A stretch of DNA of 64,000 bases from Diphasiastrum complanatum (lineage: Eukaryota; Streptophyta; Lycopodiopsida; Lycopodiales; Lycopodiaceae): the NCBI GenBank assembly GCA_029204225.1, contig CM055096.1, positions 37,279,986-37,343,985 of the forward strand. Reading direction: 5' to 3'. Numbering within the stretch: the stretch's first letter is position 1; every line of letters begins with the position of its first letter. Both the position numbers and the translations under genes were made by a program. Under the pieces are notes generated by a model. It did no database searches, was not told where the DNA came from, and was given only the letters and a program-made list of their open reading frames with translations. Positions 1 to 10,184 of the stretch are shown piece by piece.

Positions 1-1075
1 ACCTATCTTCCAACAACCGTATCGGTTTAGTCTGAAGGAAGAGGAAGAAGTGACTCGACAAATTGAGGAATATCTTCAAATGGGTCATATTCGTCCCAAT
101 AAGTCTCCATGGGGAGCACTAGTTCTTCTAAAGGATAAGAAGGATGGTAAGTTCCAAATGTGTGTGGGGACTATAAGGGATTGAATAAAGTTACTGTCAA
201 GAACAAATATTCCTTTGCCTAGGATGGACGATTTAGTTGATCGTTTGGGTGGAGCTAAGTACTTCACTAATATTGATTTGCGAACGGGTTATCAAATCAG
301 GATAGATCTAGATGCTGTATTGAAAATAGAACTCAGTTCGGTCATTATGAATAACATCTATTTATATTATATGGACTGCCATCCAATATTGTAAGTGATT
401 ATGATCCGGAGTTCACAGGTCAGTTTTGGACTACAGTTTTTAATAAGCTGGAGATTTCCTTGAGCATGGACTCAACTGATCATCCGAAATCTATAGGTCA
501 GACGGAGAGGACTAACCAAACGATGGAGCAAATGCCTCGGGCATATGTTTCGCTTCGACAATCTCATTGTAGAGGTACCTTCCATATTGAATTTGCTTAA
601 AATAGTAGTAAGCATTCGGACACTAGTTATAGGCCGTTTATGCTTATGTACGATTTTCAACCTCGGTCTCCGATAACGGTTGAAACAAAGTTCAAAAAGT
701 AGCCGATTTCTTGAGAGAAATGAAAGAAATGCTACAGTTAGCTCGAGAAAATGTGCAAAGTGCCCAGTTACTAGTTAGATTTACCGAGCGAGATCAAGGC
801 TCATCCCGTATCTCATGTTAGTCGTCTAAAGATGAGTTTACATGAAGAGAACATCTTGGTTCTGGTAAAGGTCTACATTCGTTTGAAGAGTTATCTGAAA
901 AAATTCCTTTAGAACCCAAAAGGATACTTGATACGAGAACCAAACGATTGCAGAATCAAGAGGTTATTGAGCATCTGGTTCATTGGAAAGCACATTCTGA
1001 TGAGGAGAACTCTTGGAACCTAGATGGTAATCTAAAGAAAAGTTTTCCTGACTTCAAGTTCTTAGGACAAAACTA
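1..1075 (+). pseudogene. Ty3/gypsy pol remnant (RT, integrase, chromodomain)
   Basis: This is the end of a Ty3/gypsy polyprotein, read in several frames. Bases 1-310 give reverse transcriptase blocks (IEEYLQMGHIRPNKSPWG, FTNIDLRTGYQIRIDLD) ahead of the catalytic YIDD region, which is missing. From about 380 the text jumps to the integrase core (IVSDYDPEFTGQFW, then SIGQTERTNQTMEQM), so the RT end, RNase H and the integrase zinc domain are deleted. Around 940-1065 a chromodomain-like stretch is readable (EHLVHWKAHSDEENSW), which places it among the chromovirus type. Several frameshifts and stops make it non-functional. It continues directly into the polypurine tract and 3' LTR. Family assignment is secure; domain limits are approximate because the window starts inside the element. 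Confidence 0.88.
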
Positions 1076-1570
1076 AAATAAGGGGGGAAGAATGTCATGA
1101 CCCTAACGGGGTCTGGACCGTTAGGGAGTTCCTTGGACATTAGGGCCGGACCTAATCCGGATAATAGTTGAATAGGACCACGGGGTCAGATGACCACTTG
1201 CATGCAGTATTAGCATGTCTGTTGCAGTCATGGTTAGGTGTGAGTGCACATGCGATATGCTTTTTGCATGAGTCCTAACTATTATGGGATAGGGGATTCA
1301 TACATGCAACAGACATACATGGGAGGTTGGCATGATCTGATAGATGGCTTCCTTGTGGATTCCGTGCATGGGCAAGTAGGGTGGGTTCTACACTTTATAT
1401 ATACCCTCACCAGTGTCTGTGTGAATCATTTGTCGTACTGGGAAGCGTTTTTACTTATCGGTTTGCCTTATCTCCTCGTTGCTCAAGGGCTGGGTCAATT
1501 TTGATCCAAGTTTGGTTGGGACGGTTTAGTCTACTGCACGTTATCTCATGTTCTACAGATTCTCCAGTCT
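1075..1570 (+). mobile_element. Gypsy 3' polypurine tract and 3' LTR
   Basis: A purine-rich run (AATAAGGGGGGAAGAA, about 1077-1092) is followed at 1093 by TGTCATGACCC, the start of an LTR. The same LTR sequence recurs at 25661-26183, including the stretch TATATATACCCTCACCAGTG, which may carry the TATA box of the LTR promoter. Its 3' edge is blurred: similarity to the second copy fades after the shared GGACGGTTT.GTCTACTGCA near 1541, so 1570 is a guess. It belongs to the pol remnant just upstream. Confidence 0.75.
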
Positions 1571-2069
1571 AAGTTAGATCTTGGTGGGCATTTTAAAGCC
1601 TATGTACAAGAGAATAGTCTTGGTAGAATGTGGGAGATGCTAGCAATACAGATTGCCTTTTACCAAAGAAATATTATCCCCATATTTGGATGCAACGATC
1701 TCTAATGAAATCAATCTATGTTTATCAAGCAAAAATTGATCTATAACATGAGTAAATTCATGTAGGTCACAAGTGGATGGCAGGTGTTGAGTAGGATTGG
1801 GAAAATCATTGATCTTGTTAAGAGTTTAGAGCTTCAAGGGTAGAAGTTGAAGAATGAATTCTTTTTGTCACATATGCAAACATACATAACATGTATGGTA
1901 TCAAGAGGAACTTGTTTATCTTATTTTAAATTGAAGCATTTAAATTAGAATCTTAGAGAATAAGACACGAATTCAATCAAAGAAACCAAATTGTGAGAGC
2001 TTTTTATGTGCAGTCCTATAAACTTAAGTGTATCTCAAACACATTAATACCAACTTCAATTCCTTTTTT
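1571..2069. other. Non-coding stretch
   Basis: AT-rich sequence after the LTR. I see no coding exon, RNA gene or recognisable repeat. A few short open frames have no family resemblance. Confidence 0.4.
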
Positions 2070-2082
2070 GGTGTGTGTGTGT

Positions 2083-2155
<73 letters not shown>
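2070..2155. repeat. Compound (GT)n(CT)n microsatellite
   Basis: About 8 GT units run straight into about 35 CT units. An open frame of alternating Arg-Glu on the opposite strand is a by-product of the repeat and is not a gene. Confidence 0.98.
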
Positions 2156-2158
<3 letters not shown>

Positions 2159-4813
2159 AATGAATTGCTTATTCAAGCCAACAACATAAAGGATTCGCAC
2201 AAAATAAGATTCTCTAAACAACAGTCCCCATTTGAGAAGAGATGAGATGTTTTTGCATTATAATGTCATCCTAATTAAAGCCATGGAAAAAGACATATTC
2301 AAGTAAGAAATCTATGGATGTTGAACAATGCATTTCTTAATTTACACATGCGTAGATCAATATGGCAATAAGGCTCATTCATATCACTTGCATAGATCAA
2401 AATTTGAGAAAAATGAGTTTCGTACCTGGACGATACCCCAGATTGCCCAAAAAAGATGAGAGACAAGAGCATAGAAGTTTGTTTCAATGTACAAAGCCTC
2501 GAGTTCAATTTTTGACACCTAGACAAATAACATAATGAACATCATATAGAAAGTGTTCTCATTACATATTTTTCACGCAATGTTTGAACATTAAATTTTA
2601 ACATGAGAACTTGAAAAATGTTAACCTAGACTACAAGTTTTACTACATACCAAAAGAGCTTGCAAAAGTGATCAAACAATCACAATAGCCAAAAAGACGT
2701 ACTTCAACTTGAATGCATTTCATTACCAATTCCTAGTTACAGTTTCGTCTCCTTCATGATATGGGAGACTTTATTTGTTATCATTCCAATCTAACTCGCA
2801 AAGTGTTACTTATCCGAATTGGGTACATAGCGATTTAGCAAGGACCCCACTTGAGGTTAGAAAAATGACTGCCAATGAGGAGCTATTGATATCGATATGC
2901 CCCTATTAAACTCAAGTTACTAACCTCATGTCAAGGGATGCCTAGATAAGGTAAGAGAACTATGGTTAACTCAATGTAGACTATGGCGGTACTTAGGGAG
3001 TTATGACTACAGTTAAGTATGACTTTAGCATATGCACGGGGATTAATGCGTATAATTATGTTCGTATTTGTTGACAAACAATGCATCGACATTAGAGGTG
3101 GGAGCATGCTACACATCTATGGCATAGCTCATGGACTAAAGCTACATAACGAGGGCATGGCAGAAGGAGGGATCCATTGGACCAATGTTATGTTGTCAAG
3201 ACAGTGTACCTGTCTTGAAATTAGTATGGTAGCAATCAAACATTTCAAGAAACGTGTTTCAAATGTAGGCAAACTTTCTCAAATTTAGGGCTCAAATCAA
3301 GGAGCATACAACCGCACACAACCTTATGATATCGTTACAAATAGGTGACAAATGAGTGACATGGTATTTTCCTTCCAAATTACAAAACAAAATCTAAAAA
3401 AAAGAGTTCCAAACATAGCTAGAGCTTACAAGACCAATTTTCCACCAAATAAGAATAAATATGGGCTTATTCTATGGATGGACAACTTGTTTGACTAGTC
3501 ATGGAGTTGCTTGCACAAGTTAATCATAGGTTAGATCTTAAGGAAGTTTTGATAGTGGTGAAGGTGGTTCATAGGAAAGCTTGGAGTTTTGGAAAAGGAA
3601 ATGTGTGGAGCAAAGCCACGAGATTCTTTATAAGCAATAATTTAAGGAATTATGTCAATTTTTTGTCTAGAATAATACTCTACATAACAATGGAAATGTG
3701 CGATTTTCAAATCTATGGAGTCCAACTAGAAATTCTTGAGACCATCAACTTCATCAGGCATACCATGGACCAAATGTTATGACATCTCCACTCACATCAT
3801 CAACGTAGGTGCAAGCATATGTCCACATAAGCTTTCATATATTTGTACAAAGACCTTTTAGTTTAATATGATTATTGTACGTTGTTTGAGGTGATACCAT
3901 GTGGATGATCAAGGCAATGCTTTTACTGATGATTGGTAATTTATTAGCTTGGTTACATTAAAAAATTCAGCATTTTTTGCTTGATTTTTTATAAATGGAT
4001 TATAATCCATAGTTAGGTGCGAGAGAAAAATTTCATGATCACAATTAGCATGAGAAGAAATAACAATCCAAAGTAGGTTAATTATGCTCTAAAATCTAAG
4101 GCTTGATTTGTTGGGAAGATCTTCAAATGTTGCTTGCTCAAAACCATTCCTGTAGATGGGATTTTTAACTTGTTTCGAGAAAAACTTACATGAATGGCTT
4201 GTATTCAAATCGAATCAATCTAAAAAAAAGTGGTTGGACAATAGTCACTTGACTGTTGTCTCAACCTTTATCTGAGTGTATTTCAAAATTTTGGTGACTT
4301 TTGATGCGAATTTGCTATCACAAGTATGATTGTAGGTCATTGGATTATCAATAGATCCTTGGGATTTCAGCACATGTAGATTTTTTAACCTTAATTGTTG
4401 CTATCAAGAATTGAAATCCTATCATAAACATCAATTTTAAAAGATTTATTTATTTTTTGCTACTTCGAGACTCAAGGGTGAATAATCAATTGCATGAGAC
4501 ATTAACATGCTACACTTGCAATTGCATGTTCTGTATGGAAACACATGGACTTGCATGGGTTTGACAAGTCATGCATGGAACTTATATGAGGGTTGTTTTA
4601 TCCATCAATGCTATTTAGGCAATCCTATACCTATGCAATATATTACAATTTGTTGTGTTTGGTTATATTAATGAATCTAATCCATGCAATGGTTTCGATT
4701 TTGGGTTGATTTTATGCACAAACGCTTTGATTCATAGATGAGATAGCTAATTTTCACTCATATTTGGCTCATCTTTTGGCCTTGATTTTCTTTATGGCCA
4801 AGGGCCAAGAGTG

Positions 4814-4814
<1 letters not shown>
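2156..4814. other. Non-coding, possibly with a decayed LTR at about 2820-3190
   Basis: No gene recognised. The stretch from about 2820 (GGGTACATAGCGATTTAGCAA) and around 3000 (GACTTTAGCATATGCA) loosely resembles parts of the LTR at 9715-10184 (GGGTATATAGCAATTTACTAA, AACTTTAGCATAGG). It may be an old copy of that LTR, but the resemblance is patchy. Open frames at 3019-3288 and 3501-3782 match nothing I know. Confidence 0.3.

Positions 4815-4861
<47 letters not shown>
4815..4861. repeat. (CT)n microsatellite
   Basis: Uninterrupted CT dinucleotides, about 23 units, shortly upstream of the LTR that begins at 4927. Confidence 0.97.
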
Positions 4862-4865
<4 letters not shown>

Positions 4866-4926
4866 TTGCTTAGCTACCTTGTGCTAATGTGACCTTGTCA
4901 TAAGCACATGATATTGGAGAATAATA

Positions 4927-5366
4927 GTTATGGACTTGGCTCATTACATTCGTCGCATCCATTTACATTTACTTTACTTTATGCATAAGCAGGCCTTGGG
5001 CCCTTTTTATTCATTAGTGACACTTAGACGATATGGTTGGCCTTTGGCCTTATTATTCATTATTAGGCCATTTGGACATATGACTGGAGAGTGGGGGCCT
5101 TCTTGGAGGGCGCACTATTATCTCTCCCAGTTGAGCCCTAGCCACTGGAAGCTTCCTTTTAGGGCTTCCTCTTGGCTATAAGTAGGGAAACTGTGTCATT
5201 TGTTATTCAACTGATGATATTGATCTCTCTCTTTAGTCTCCTTAATCTCTCTCTTTCCTGCTTTCTAGGGCTAAGTCTTGCTTATGTGCTGCTTTCATAG
5301 CTTAAGTCTTGCTTATGTGATGCTTTCATAGCTTAGCTCTAGATCAGCTGTGGCTCCATTCATAAC
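4927..5366 (+). repeat. 5' LTR of the non-autonomous element
   Basis: It begins GTTATGGAC and ends TAAC. The ends are inverted copies of each other (GTTA and TAAC) in place of the usual TG and CA. Near its end two similar units lie in tandem (GCTTAAGTCTTGCTTATGTG versus GGCTAAGTCTTGCTTATGTG). CTATAAGTAGGG at about 5177 is a plausible TATA box for the LTR promoter. Confidence 0.7.
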
Positions 5367-5379
5367 TTGGTATCAGAGC
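5367..5379 (+). promoter_or_regulatory. Primer binding site (tRNA-iMet)
   Basis: TTGGTATCAGAGC is complementary to the 3' end of plant initiator methionine tRNA, the usual primer for minus-strand synthesis in plant LTR elements. It lies directly after the LTR. Confidence 0.85.
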
Positions 5380-5598
5380 ACTTTCCTGTGCACTACTTTT
5401 TCAGATTTAGTAGAGGCTGTCCAGCGCCCTACTAACCCATCACTTTTGTCGATTTTTCCATCAAATTTCCATCGTTTTTTCAGATTTAGTAGAGGCTGTC
5501 CAGCGCCCTACTAACTAACCCATCACTTTCGTCGATTTTTTCATTAGATTTCCATCGTTTTTCCAGATTTGGTAGAGGCTGGCTAGCACCCTACTACC

Positions 5599-6540
5599 TT
5601 GTCACTATCGTCGATTTTCTCCACCGATTTGCTGCCCATTTCGTGGCTTGATTGGAGGCTGTCCAGCACCCTACTTCATCACCATTTTCAGCGGTTTTCT
5701 CCATTTTTTTTCAGGTTATGTACGGATTTTGGTAGCGGTGCCTTACGTTACAATGTTTCTTCCTTCTGTCCTCCCACACTTGTTGAGGTGATGTCTCTTG
5801 CCAGTACTTTACAGCACAAGTACTCTGACACCCTTCCTTCCCACTTCTCCCGACCCCGTCCTTCTGCTTCATCTTTTCCCGCTATGTCCACCCCTATAAC
5901 TGCCCCTTCAGTTCCAGCTCCTTGCATTGTCTCTTCGTCTCCTCGTCCTCCGACCCCTCGACCTGCTCTTGTCCTACGATACACGTCTGCAGAGTTCGCT
6001 GACCTTCAGGATCCTATATCACACAGTTTGAGCGAGTTGCCTGATTTACTTGAGATAGTTATGGATCTACCTGAGCTCGTCATTCTATCCCATAGTGAGT
6101 CAGAGTCACATATACAGGTTCCTACTGATGCTGATTCACATATACAGGTTGCGGCTGATATGGTCCTTGATACTGACATAGCATTTCTAGATGCGGGGTG
6201 AGAGTATATTGCTTTAGTGGATACAAGCAGTACACATTCATTTATTAGCAGTTACATTTCCACCAGGATTCGTGCTACACCTGCTCCTGCTTCCCAGCCT
6301 CTCAATGTTGTGGTTGCTCGTTCCCATTCTTTTCCCAGTTCTCAGATGATTCAGGGCTTGGATTATCGCATTGGTGATTTTTCTGGTCAGGCAAATTTCT
6401 ACATCATTTCTCTGAAGCACTATGACATTATTTTTGGTGCAGACTGGTTCTCTTCACTTGGTACTGTTGTTGTGGATCTCTCTCAGCAGACACTTTCCTT
6501 TACTCATGCTGGTCAGCATCATTCACTTGCTGGTATTGAT
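5599..6540 (+). pseudogene. Leader/gag-like frame and retropepsin-like protease remnant
   Basis: An open frame of 200 codons (5599-6201) is rich in Ser and Pro and has no recognisable capsid domain. One stop (TGA at 6199) separates it from a frame in the same phase. Just after this stop comes ALVDTSSTHSFISSYI, the aspartic protease signature of Ty3/gypsy elements; the usual D-S/T-G is D-T-S here. It is followed by DIIFGADWFSSLG and VVDLSQQTLSF, which match the family's flap and C-terminal blocks. The catalytic Asp is kept, but Gly to Ser at the third position would be expected to impair activity. The part before 6200 may be an untranslated leader and not gag. Confidence 0.65.
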
Positions 6541-8560
6541 TCCCAGGGTGACTATCAGTTGGTTACCGGGAAGCAGTTTATGCGTAGCTTGCCAAAGGCT
6601 CAGGATGCAGCTCTTCTTTCCATTCAGAGTACATCAGTTGCTGCTTCACTTTCACCATCCGTGGGTCCTCTTCCTCAGGTTGATGCTCCTTCGGATTTAC
6701 AGGTTGTTGTTGTGTGCCTTGTGCCTGTATGCCTTGATTCACAGATATTGTATTCAGTGGTCATTCCTGGTTTCATTGATATTCAGGCCGTATACCTTGG
6801 TGGTATTTCTACTATTGCTTTTGCGCATACCTCAGATAGCCCTCCTGGTTCGGTGGTTGGTGCACTATCTTCTCCATTGGTCTCTATATCTCCATCTCTT
6901 GAGTCCGTTATGGCCGATGTTCCTGCTGATTTCTATGGGGTTCTTCATGGGTCCACGTTTAATGGTTCCCTCGCTATTGGTGATCAGGTTGTATCTTCTT
7001 TCGCTTTACTCCATGGATCTCTGCTTGAGGTTTGTGAATTGCCTCATGATATTTCTACGGTTCCTTACATGATTTATGCGCCTTTGGCCCTTACCGTTAC
7101 ACATTTTCCGTCCGAGGATATTTGCCAGATGGTCACTATTACTTATCTATGGTATTTTTATGTTGGGATCTTTCTAGATGAGTCTATGGGCATCCTTCAG
7201 TCTCCTTGTGTTTCTGCATATAGTTTGCTGCAGTCCATGCCGATGCTATGGATATATGGCATTCCTGGTTATTACGTATAGCTTGGTTTCCATTTGGACC
7301 TGTTGATTGGTGCTGGTTTTTCCATATTACTGATCGCCTATGGTGCGGATATCTCTATGATTATGCATGTGGCTCTCTTTCTGTTCCTTGGATTGTTGCT
7401 CATTGTCAAGCTTGGCATATCCTAATGGCTTGGGTTATTGCCTCTGTTCCAGCTACTGTTTCTCCAGGTGATCTTCAGATTCCCCGTCATTTCAGGTTGC
7501 TCCATATCGCTTGGTCTCCGATGCTGAGTTGCCACTTTGTTCTGGTTTTCCGAGACCATCAGAGTACCTTGAGAGAGTTCCTTCTCCTCTCTTGGATAGT
7601 TTTTGGGGATGTTGCCGCCATATACTTCAGTATTGCTCATATGTGCTTTGATACTCATTCCCAGCTACACGTGGATATTGATCCGATGCTTGCTACTAAT
7701 GTTGGGGATCCTGTTCCTCATTCTAGTGCATTTCTTCTATTCCTCACTTGTGCGCCTGGTGTGTACTTTGGGATTACACTTACAGCCAGTTCCGATGGGT
7801 CATCCGATTCTCCATCCGTTTTTGGTGTATCCTATGATGGATTGGTATGTCCATATGAGGTCTTTGTGGATGAGTTTTTCGGCTTCAGTTTTTCAGTTGA
7901 GGCCTCTACTATTTCTAGATTTGTTGCTATTGTTTTTATGCATCATGTCTTTTTAGATGATGCATTGATTTCTTGGACCTTCTGGAGCTTTTGGCAGCTG
8001 CTCTTGTGATAGGGGTCTTGAAGGTACCGTGTGCCATTGCTACTTCTCATTCATGGGCCTTATGGATACCTTGGGCTTTTGACCATGATGGTGCACAATT
8101 CTCCATTTTAGCTATCCTTTGTCAGGATGATCTCTTTATGATCCATGTTTCCTGGCATATCACTTGCTTTTACATGCTATTACAGCGTGCCTGTCATCCT
8201 GCTTATGTTTCTACTCCTTGGTGCTGGTCTTCCGATGCTGCTATCTTTTCTTGGGGCACCTATATCACTGAGTTTGCACATATGGTTGATGGTTACGTGT
8301 ATGATGCAGCTATTCACGACGAGTATCCATCTCTTTTCCAGTTTCCTTATTGGCTTCCCGTTGCTGATGCAGTTCTACCTTCTCGGGCTTTTTGGATACC
8401 TTGGTATGATGTCCCTATCTTTTGGGCTGATCCTCTACTATCTTGAGCATTACAGATACCTTGGCATTCCTGGTTGCTGCTTGATCTTCTTCTCGTTCCT
8501 TGGCATTCCTGGTTGTTCCATATTGCTTGGTTTCAGATGACGCGGCCGAGATGTTCCCTT
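6541..8560 (+). other. Unrecognised T/C-rich internal region of the element
   Basis: Overlapping open frames (6217-7281, 7248-8009, 7973-8446) encode hydrophobic, Ser/Val/Leu/Phe/Trp-rich chains with no reverse transcriptase (no YxDD), RNase H or integrase motif. Short sequence modules recur, for example CCTTGGCATTCCTGGTTG near 8458 and 8498 and a related form near 7257. The region sits exactly where pol should be between the protease-like and chromodomain-like parts. It could be captured or expanded sequence, or pol mutated beyond recognition. No function is assigned. Confidence 0.5.
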
Positions 8561-8589
8561 CGTCGCCATGATGTTGATCCTGAGATGTT

Positions 8590-8830
8590 CCCTTTCTTAC
8601 CAGCTGCCATTCACCAGGTTCGCCTTCACCATAGTCAATGCTGCCGGCAGATTCAGTTTTTGGTTCAGTTGGATGGTCGTCCTGTTGAGGAGGCCACATG
8701 GGAGCCTATTGACGTCTTTTATCATACACCATCACTTGCGGATCAGGATCGTGCTCTTGCTGCACTTGTTGATTCCTCTACATCAGATGCTGCTCTAATT
8801 GTTGATGCACCAGGGCTTGCTGCTGTTTGA
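8590..8830 (+). pseudogene. Chromodomain-like tail of LTR element
   Basis: The frame 8474-8830 ends with QFLVQLDGRPVEEATWEP, which follows the chromodomain pattern of plant chromoviruses (aromatic-LV-x-W/L-x-G-x-P-x-E-E-A-T-W-E-P). The first aromatic residue and the Trp-Lys pair of the classical fold are altered. In intact chromoviruses this domain sits at the end of integrase and guides insertion into heterochromatin. Here it stands without an integrase. A stop at 8828-8830 closes the frame about 40 bases before the purine tract. Confidence 0.6.
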
Positions 8831-8877
8831 TCCAGTTTCTTTTCGGCAGTTGGGTCTTTTTTTTTGTGTCGGGGAGA

Positions 8878-9148
8878 GTTATGGACTTGGCTCATCACAT
8901 TCGCCGCGTCCATTTACATTTACTTTACTTTATGCATAAGCAGGCCATTTGGACATATGACTGGAGAGTGGGGGCCTTCTTGGAGGCCCTTTTTATTCAT
9001 TAGTGACACTTAGACTATATGGTTGGCCTTTGGCCTTATTATTCATTATTAGGCCATTTGGACATATGACTGGAGAGTGGGGTATGACTGGAGAGTGGGG
9101 GCCTTCTTGGAGGGCGCACTATTATCCCTCCCAGTTGGGTGTCGTAAC
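8878..9148 (+). repeat. Second (truncated, rearranged) LTR
   Basis: It matches the LTR at 4927-5366 but lacks about 180 bp before the end and carries repeated copies of a GGACATATGACTGGAGAGTG module. A purine tract lies before it and a tRNA-Met primer site (9149-9161) after it, so it serves as 3' LTR to one internal region and 5' LTR to another. Confidence 0.75.
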
Positions 9149-9694
9149 TTGGTATCAGAGCACTTTCCTGTGCACTACTTTTTCAGATTTAGTAGAGGCT
9201 GTCCAGCGCCCTACTAACCCATCACTTTGTCGATTTTTTCATCAAATTTCCATCGTTTTTTTAGATTTAGTAAAGGCTGTCCAGCGCCCTACTAACTAAC
9301 CCATCACTTTCGTCGATTTTTTCATTAGATTTCCATCGTTTTTCCAGATTTGGTAGAGGCTGGCTAGCACCTACTACCTTGTCACTTTCGTCGATTTTCT
9401 CCACCGATTTGCTGCCCATTTCGTGGCTTGATTGGAGGCTGTCCAGCACCCTACTTCATCACCATTTTCAGCGGTTTTCTCCATTTTTTTTTCAGGTTAT
9501 GTACGGATTTTGGTAGCGGTGCCTTACGTTACGATGTTTCTTCCTTCTGTCCTCCCACACTTGTTGAGGCGATGTCTCTTGCCAGTACTTTACAGCACAA
9601 GTACTCTGACACCCTTCCTTCCCGCTTCTCCCAACCCCGTCCTTCTGCTTCATCTTTTCCCGCTATGTCCACCCCTATACCTGCCCCTTCAGTT
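9149..9694 (+). mobile_element. Partial second internal region of the same element
   Basis: From TTGGTATCAGAGC at 9149 to about 9694 the sequence repeats 5367-5915 almost base for base (primer site, leader with AGATTTAGTAGAGGCTGTCC modules, beginning of the Ser/Pro-rich frame). Similarity stops abruptly in CCCCTTCAGTT. This is a truncated tandem copy and not an independent element. Confidence 0.8.
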
Positions 9695-9700
9695 AATTCT

Positions 9701-10184
9701 TAAGGGATAGAGAATGTGATGTGCCTAGATTGGGTATATAGCAATTTACTAAGGGTTGCGAATTGCTAAAGTCTAGCTTTTAATAATCGATGCATTATGC
9801 ATAAAACTTTGTAAGCTCCATGCCTATTGCATAGCTCGTATGCATGTGCATTGGAGAATGCCCATCAAAATCCGTATAAGCAAGTAATTGAACACGTGTA
9901 TGAATATATGATTAGGACCAATAAAGAGATTATTAGGGGCATTAGTGCATTTCTCTCGTTATTCACATGGTCACTTAATGAGTTAAACTATAGTCGTTAA
10001 AGCCTAACTTTAGCATAGGTTAGTTAGGTGTCTTGTGACACTGGCAATGGTGTCATTACACATGTCACCGTGCATGCCATCAGTCTTACACTAGGCAAGG
10101 TGGGGCATTCTCTATAAGAGGAGAGTGCAATGGCTGGGTGGATCAAACTATGTTGGCCCTACTATGGTTTCTAGGCATCTAACA
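9701..10184 (+). repeat. LTR of another element, with PPT-like and PBS-like flanks
   Basis: A purine run (AAGGGATAGAGAA, 9702-9714) is followed by TGTGATGTGCC at 9715. The sequence continues to an AACA end at 10184, giving an LTR of about 470 bp with TG and CA termini. Directly downstream lies a primer-site-like GGTATCAGAGTCAAGGT (10187-10203), a variant of the tRNA-Met site. The limits rest on these signals only; no second copy is present to confirm them. Confidence 0.5.

Larger units (their letters stand above)
4927..9148 (+). mobile_element. Non-autonomous LTR element with protease and chromodomain remnants
   Basis: The 5' LTR (4927-5366, 440 bp) and 3' LTR (8878-9148, 271 bp) share sequence from GTTATGGACTTGGCTCA to the terminal TAAC. 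The primer binding site TTGGTATCAGAGC, complementary to plant initiator tRNA-Met, follows the 5' LTR at 5367-5379. A purine tract (GGGGAGAG) abuts the 3' LTR. The 3.5 kb internal part carries long open frames but no recognisable reverse transcriptase, RNase H or integrase. It keeps an aspartic-protease-like stretch and a chromodomain-like tail, so it looks like a chromovirus derivative whose pol was lost or replaced. The LTRs differ by a deletion of about 180 bp and by internal duplications of GGACATATGACTGGAGAGTG in the 3' copy. Boundaries are good to a few bases. Confidence 0.75.

Noticed and set aside
2024-2221. Open frames of alternating Arg-Glu or Leu-Ser (also at 31168-31605, 38274-38573, 47796-48077)
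   Set aside because: They are direct translations of (CT)n/(GA)n microsatellites and have no other coding support.
6541-8560. Membrane protein gene captured by the LTR element
   Set aside because: The frames are hydrophobic, but this follows from T/C-rich composition, frames overlap and shift, and no family is recognised.
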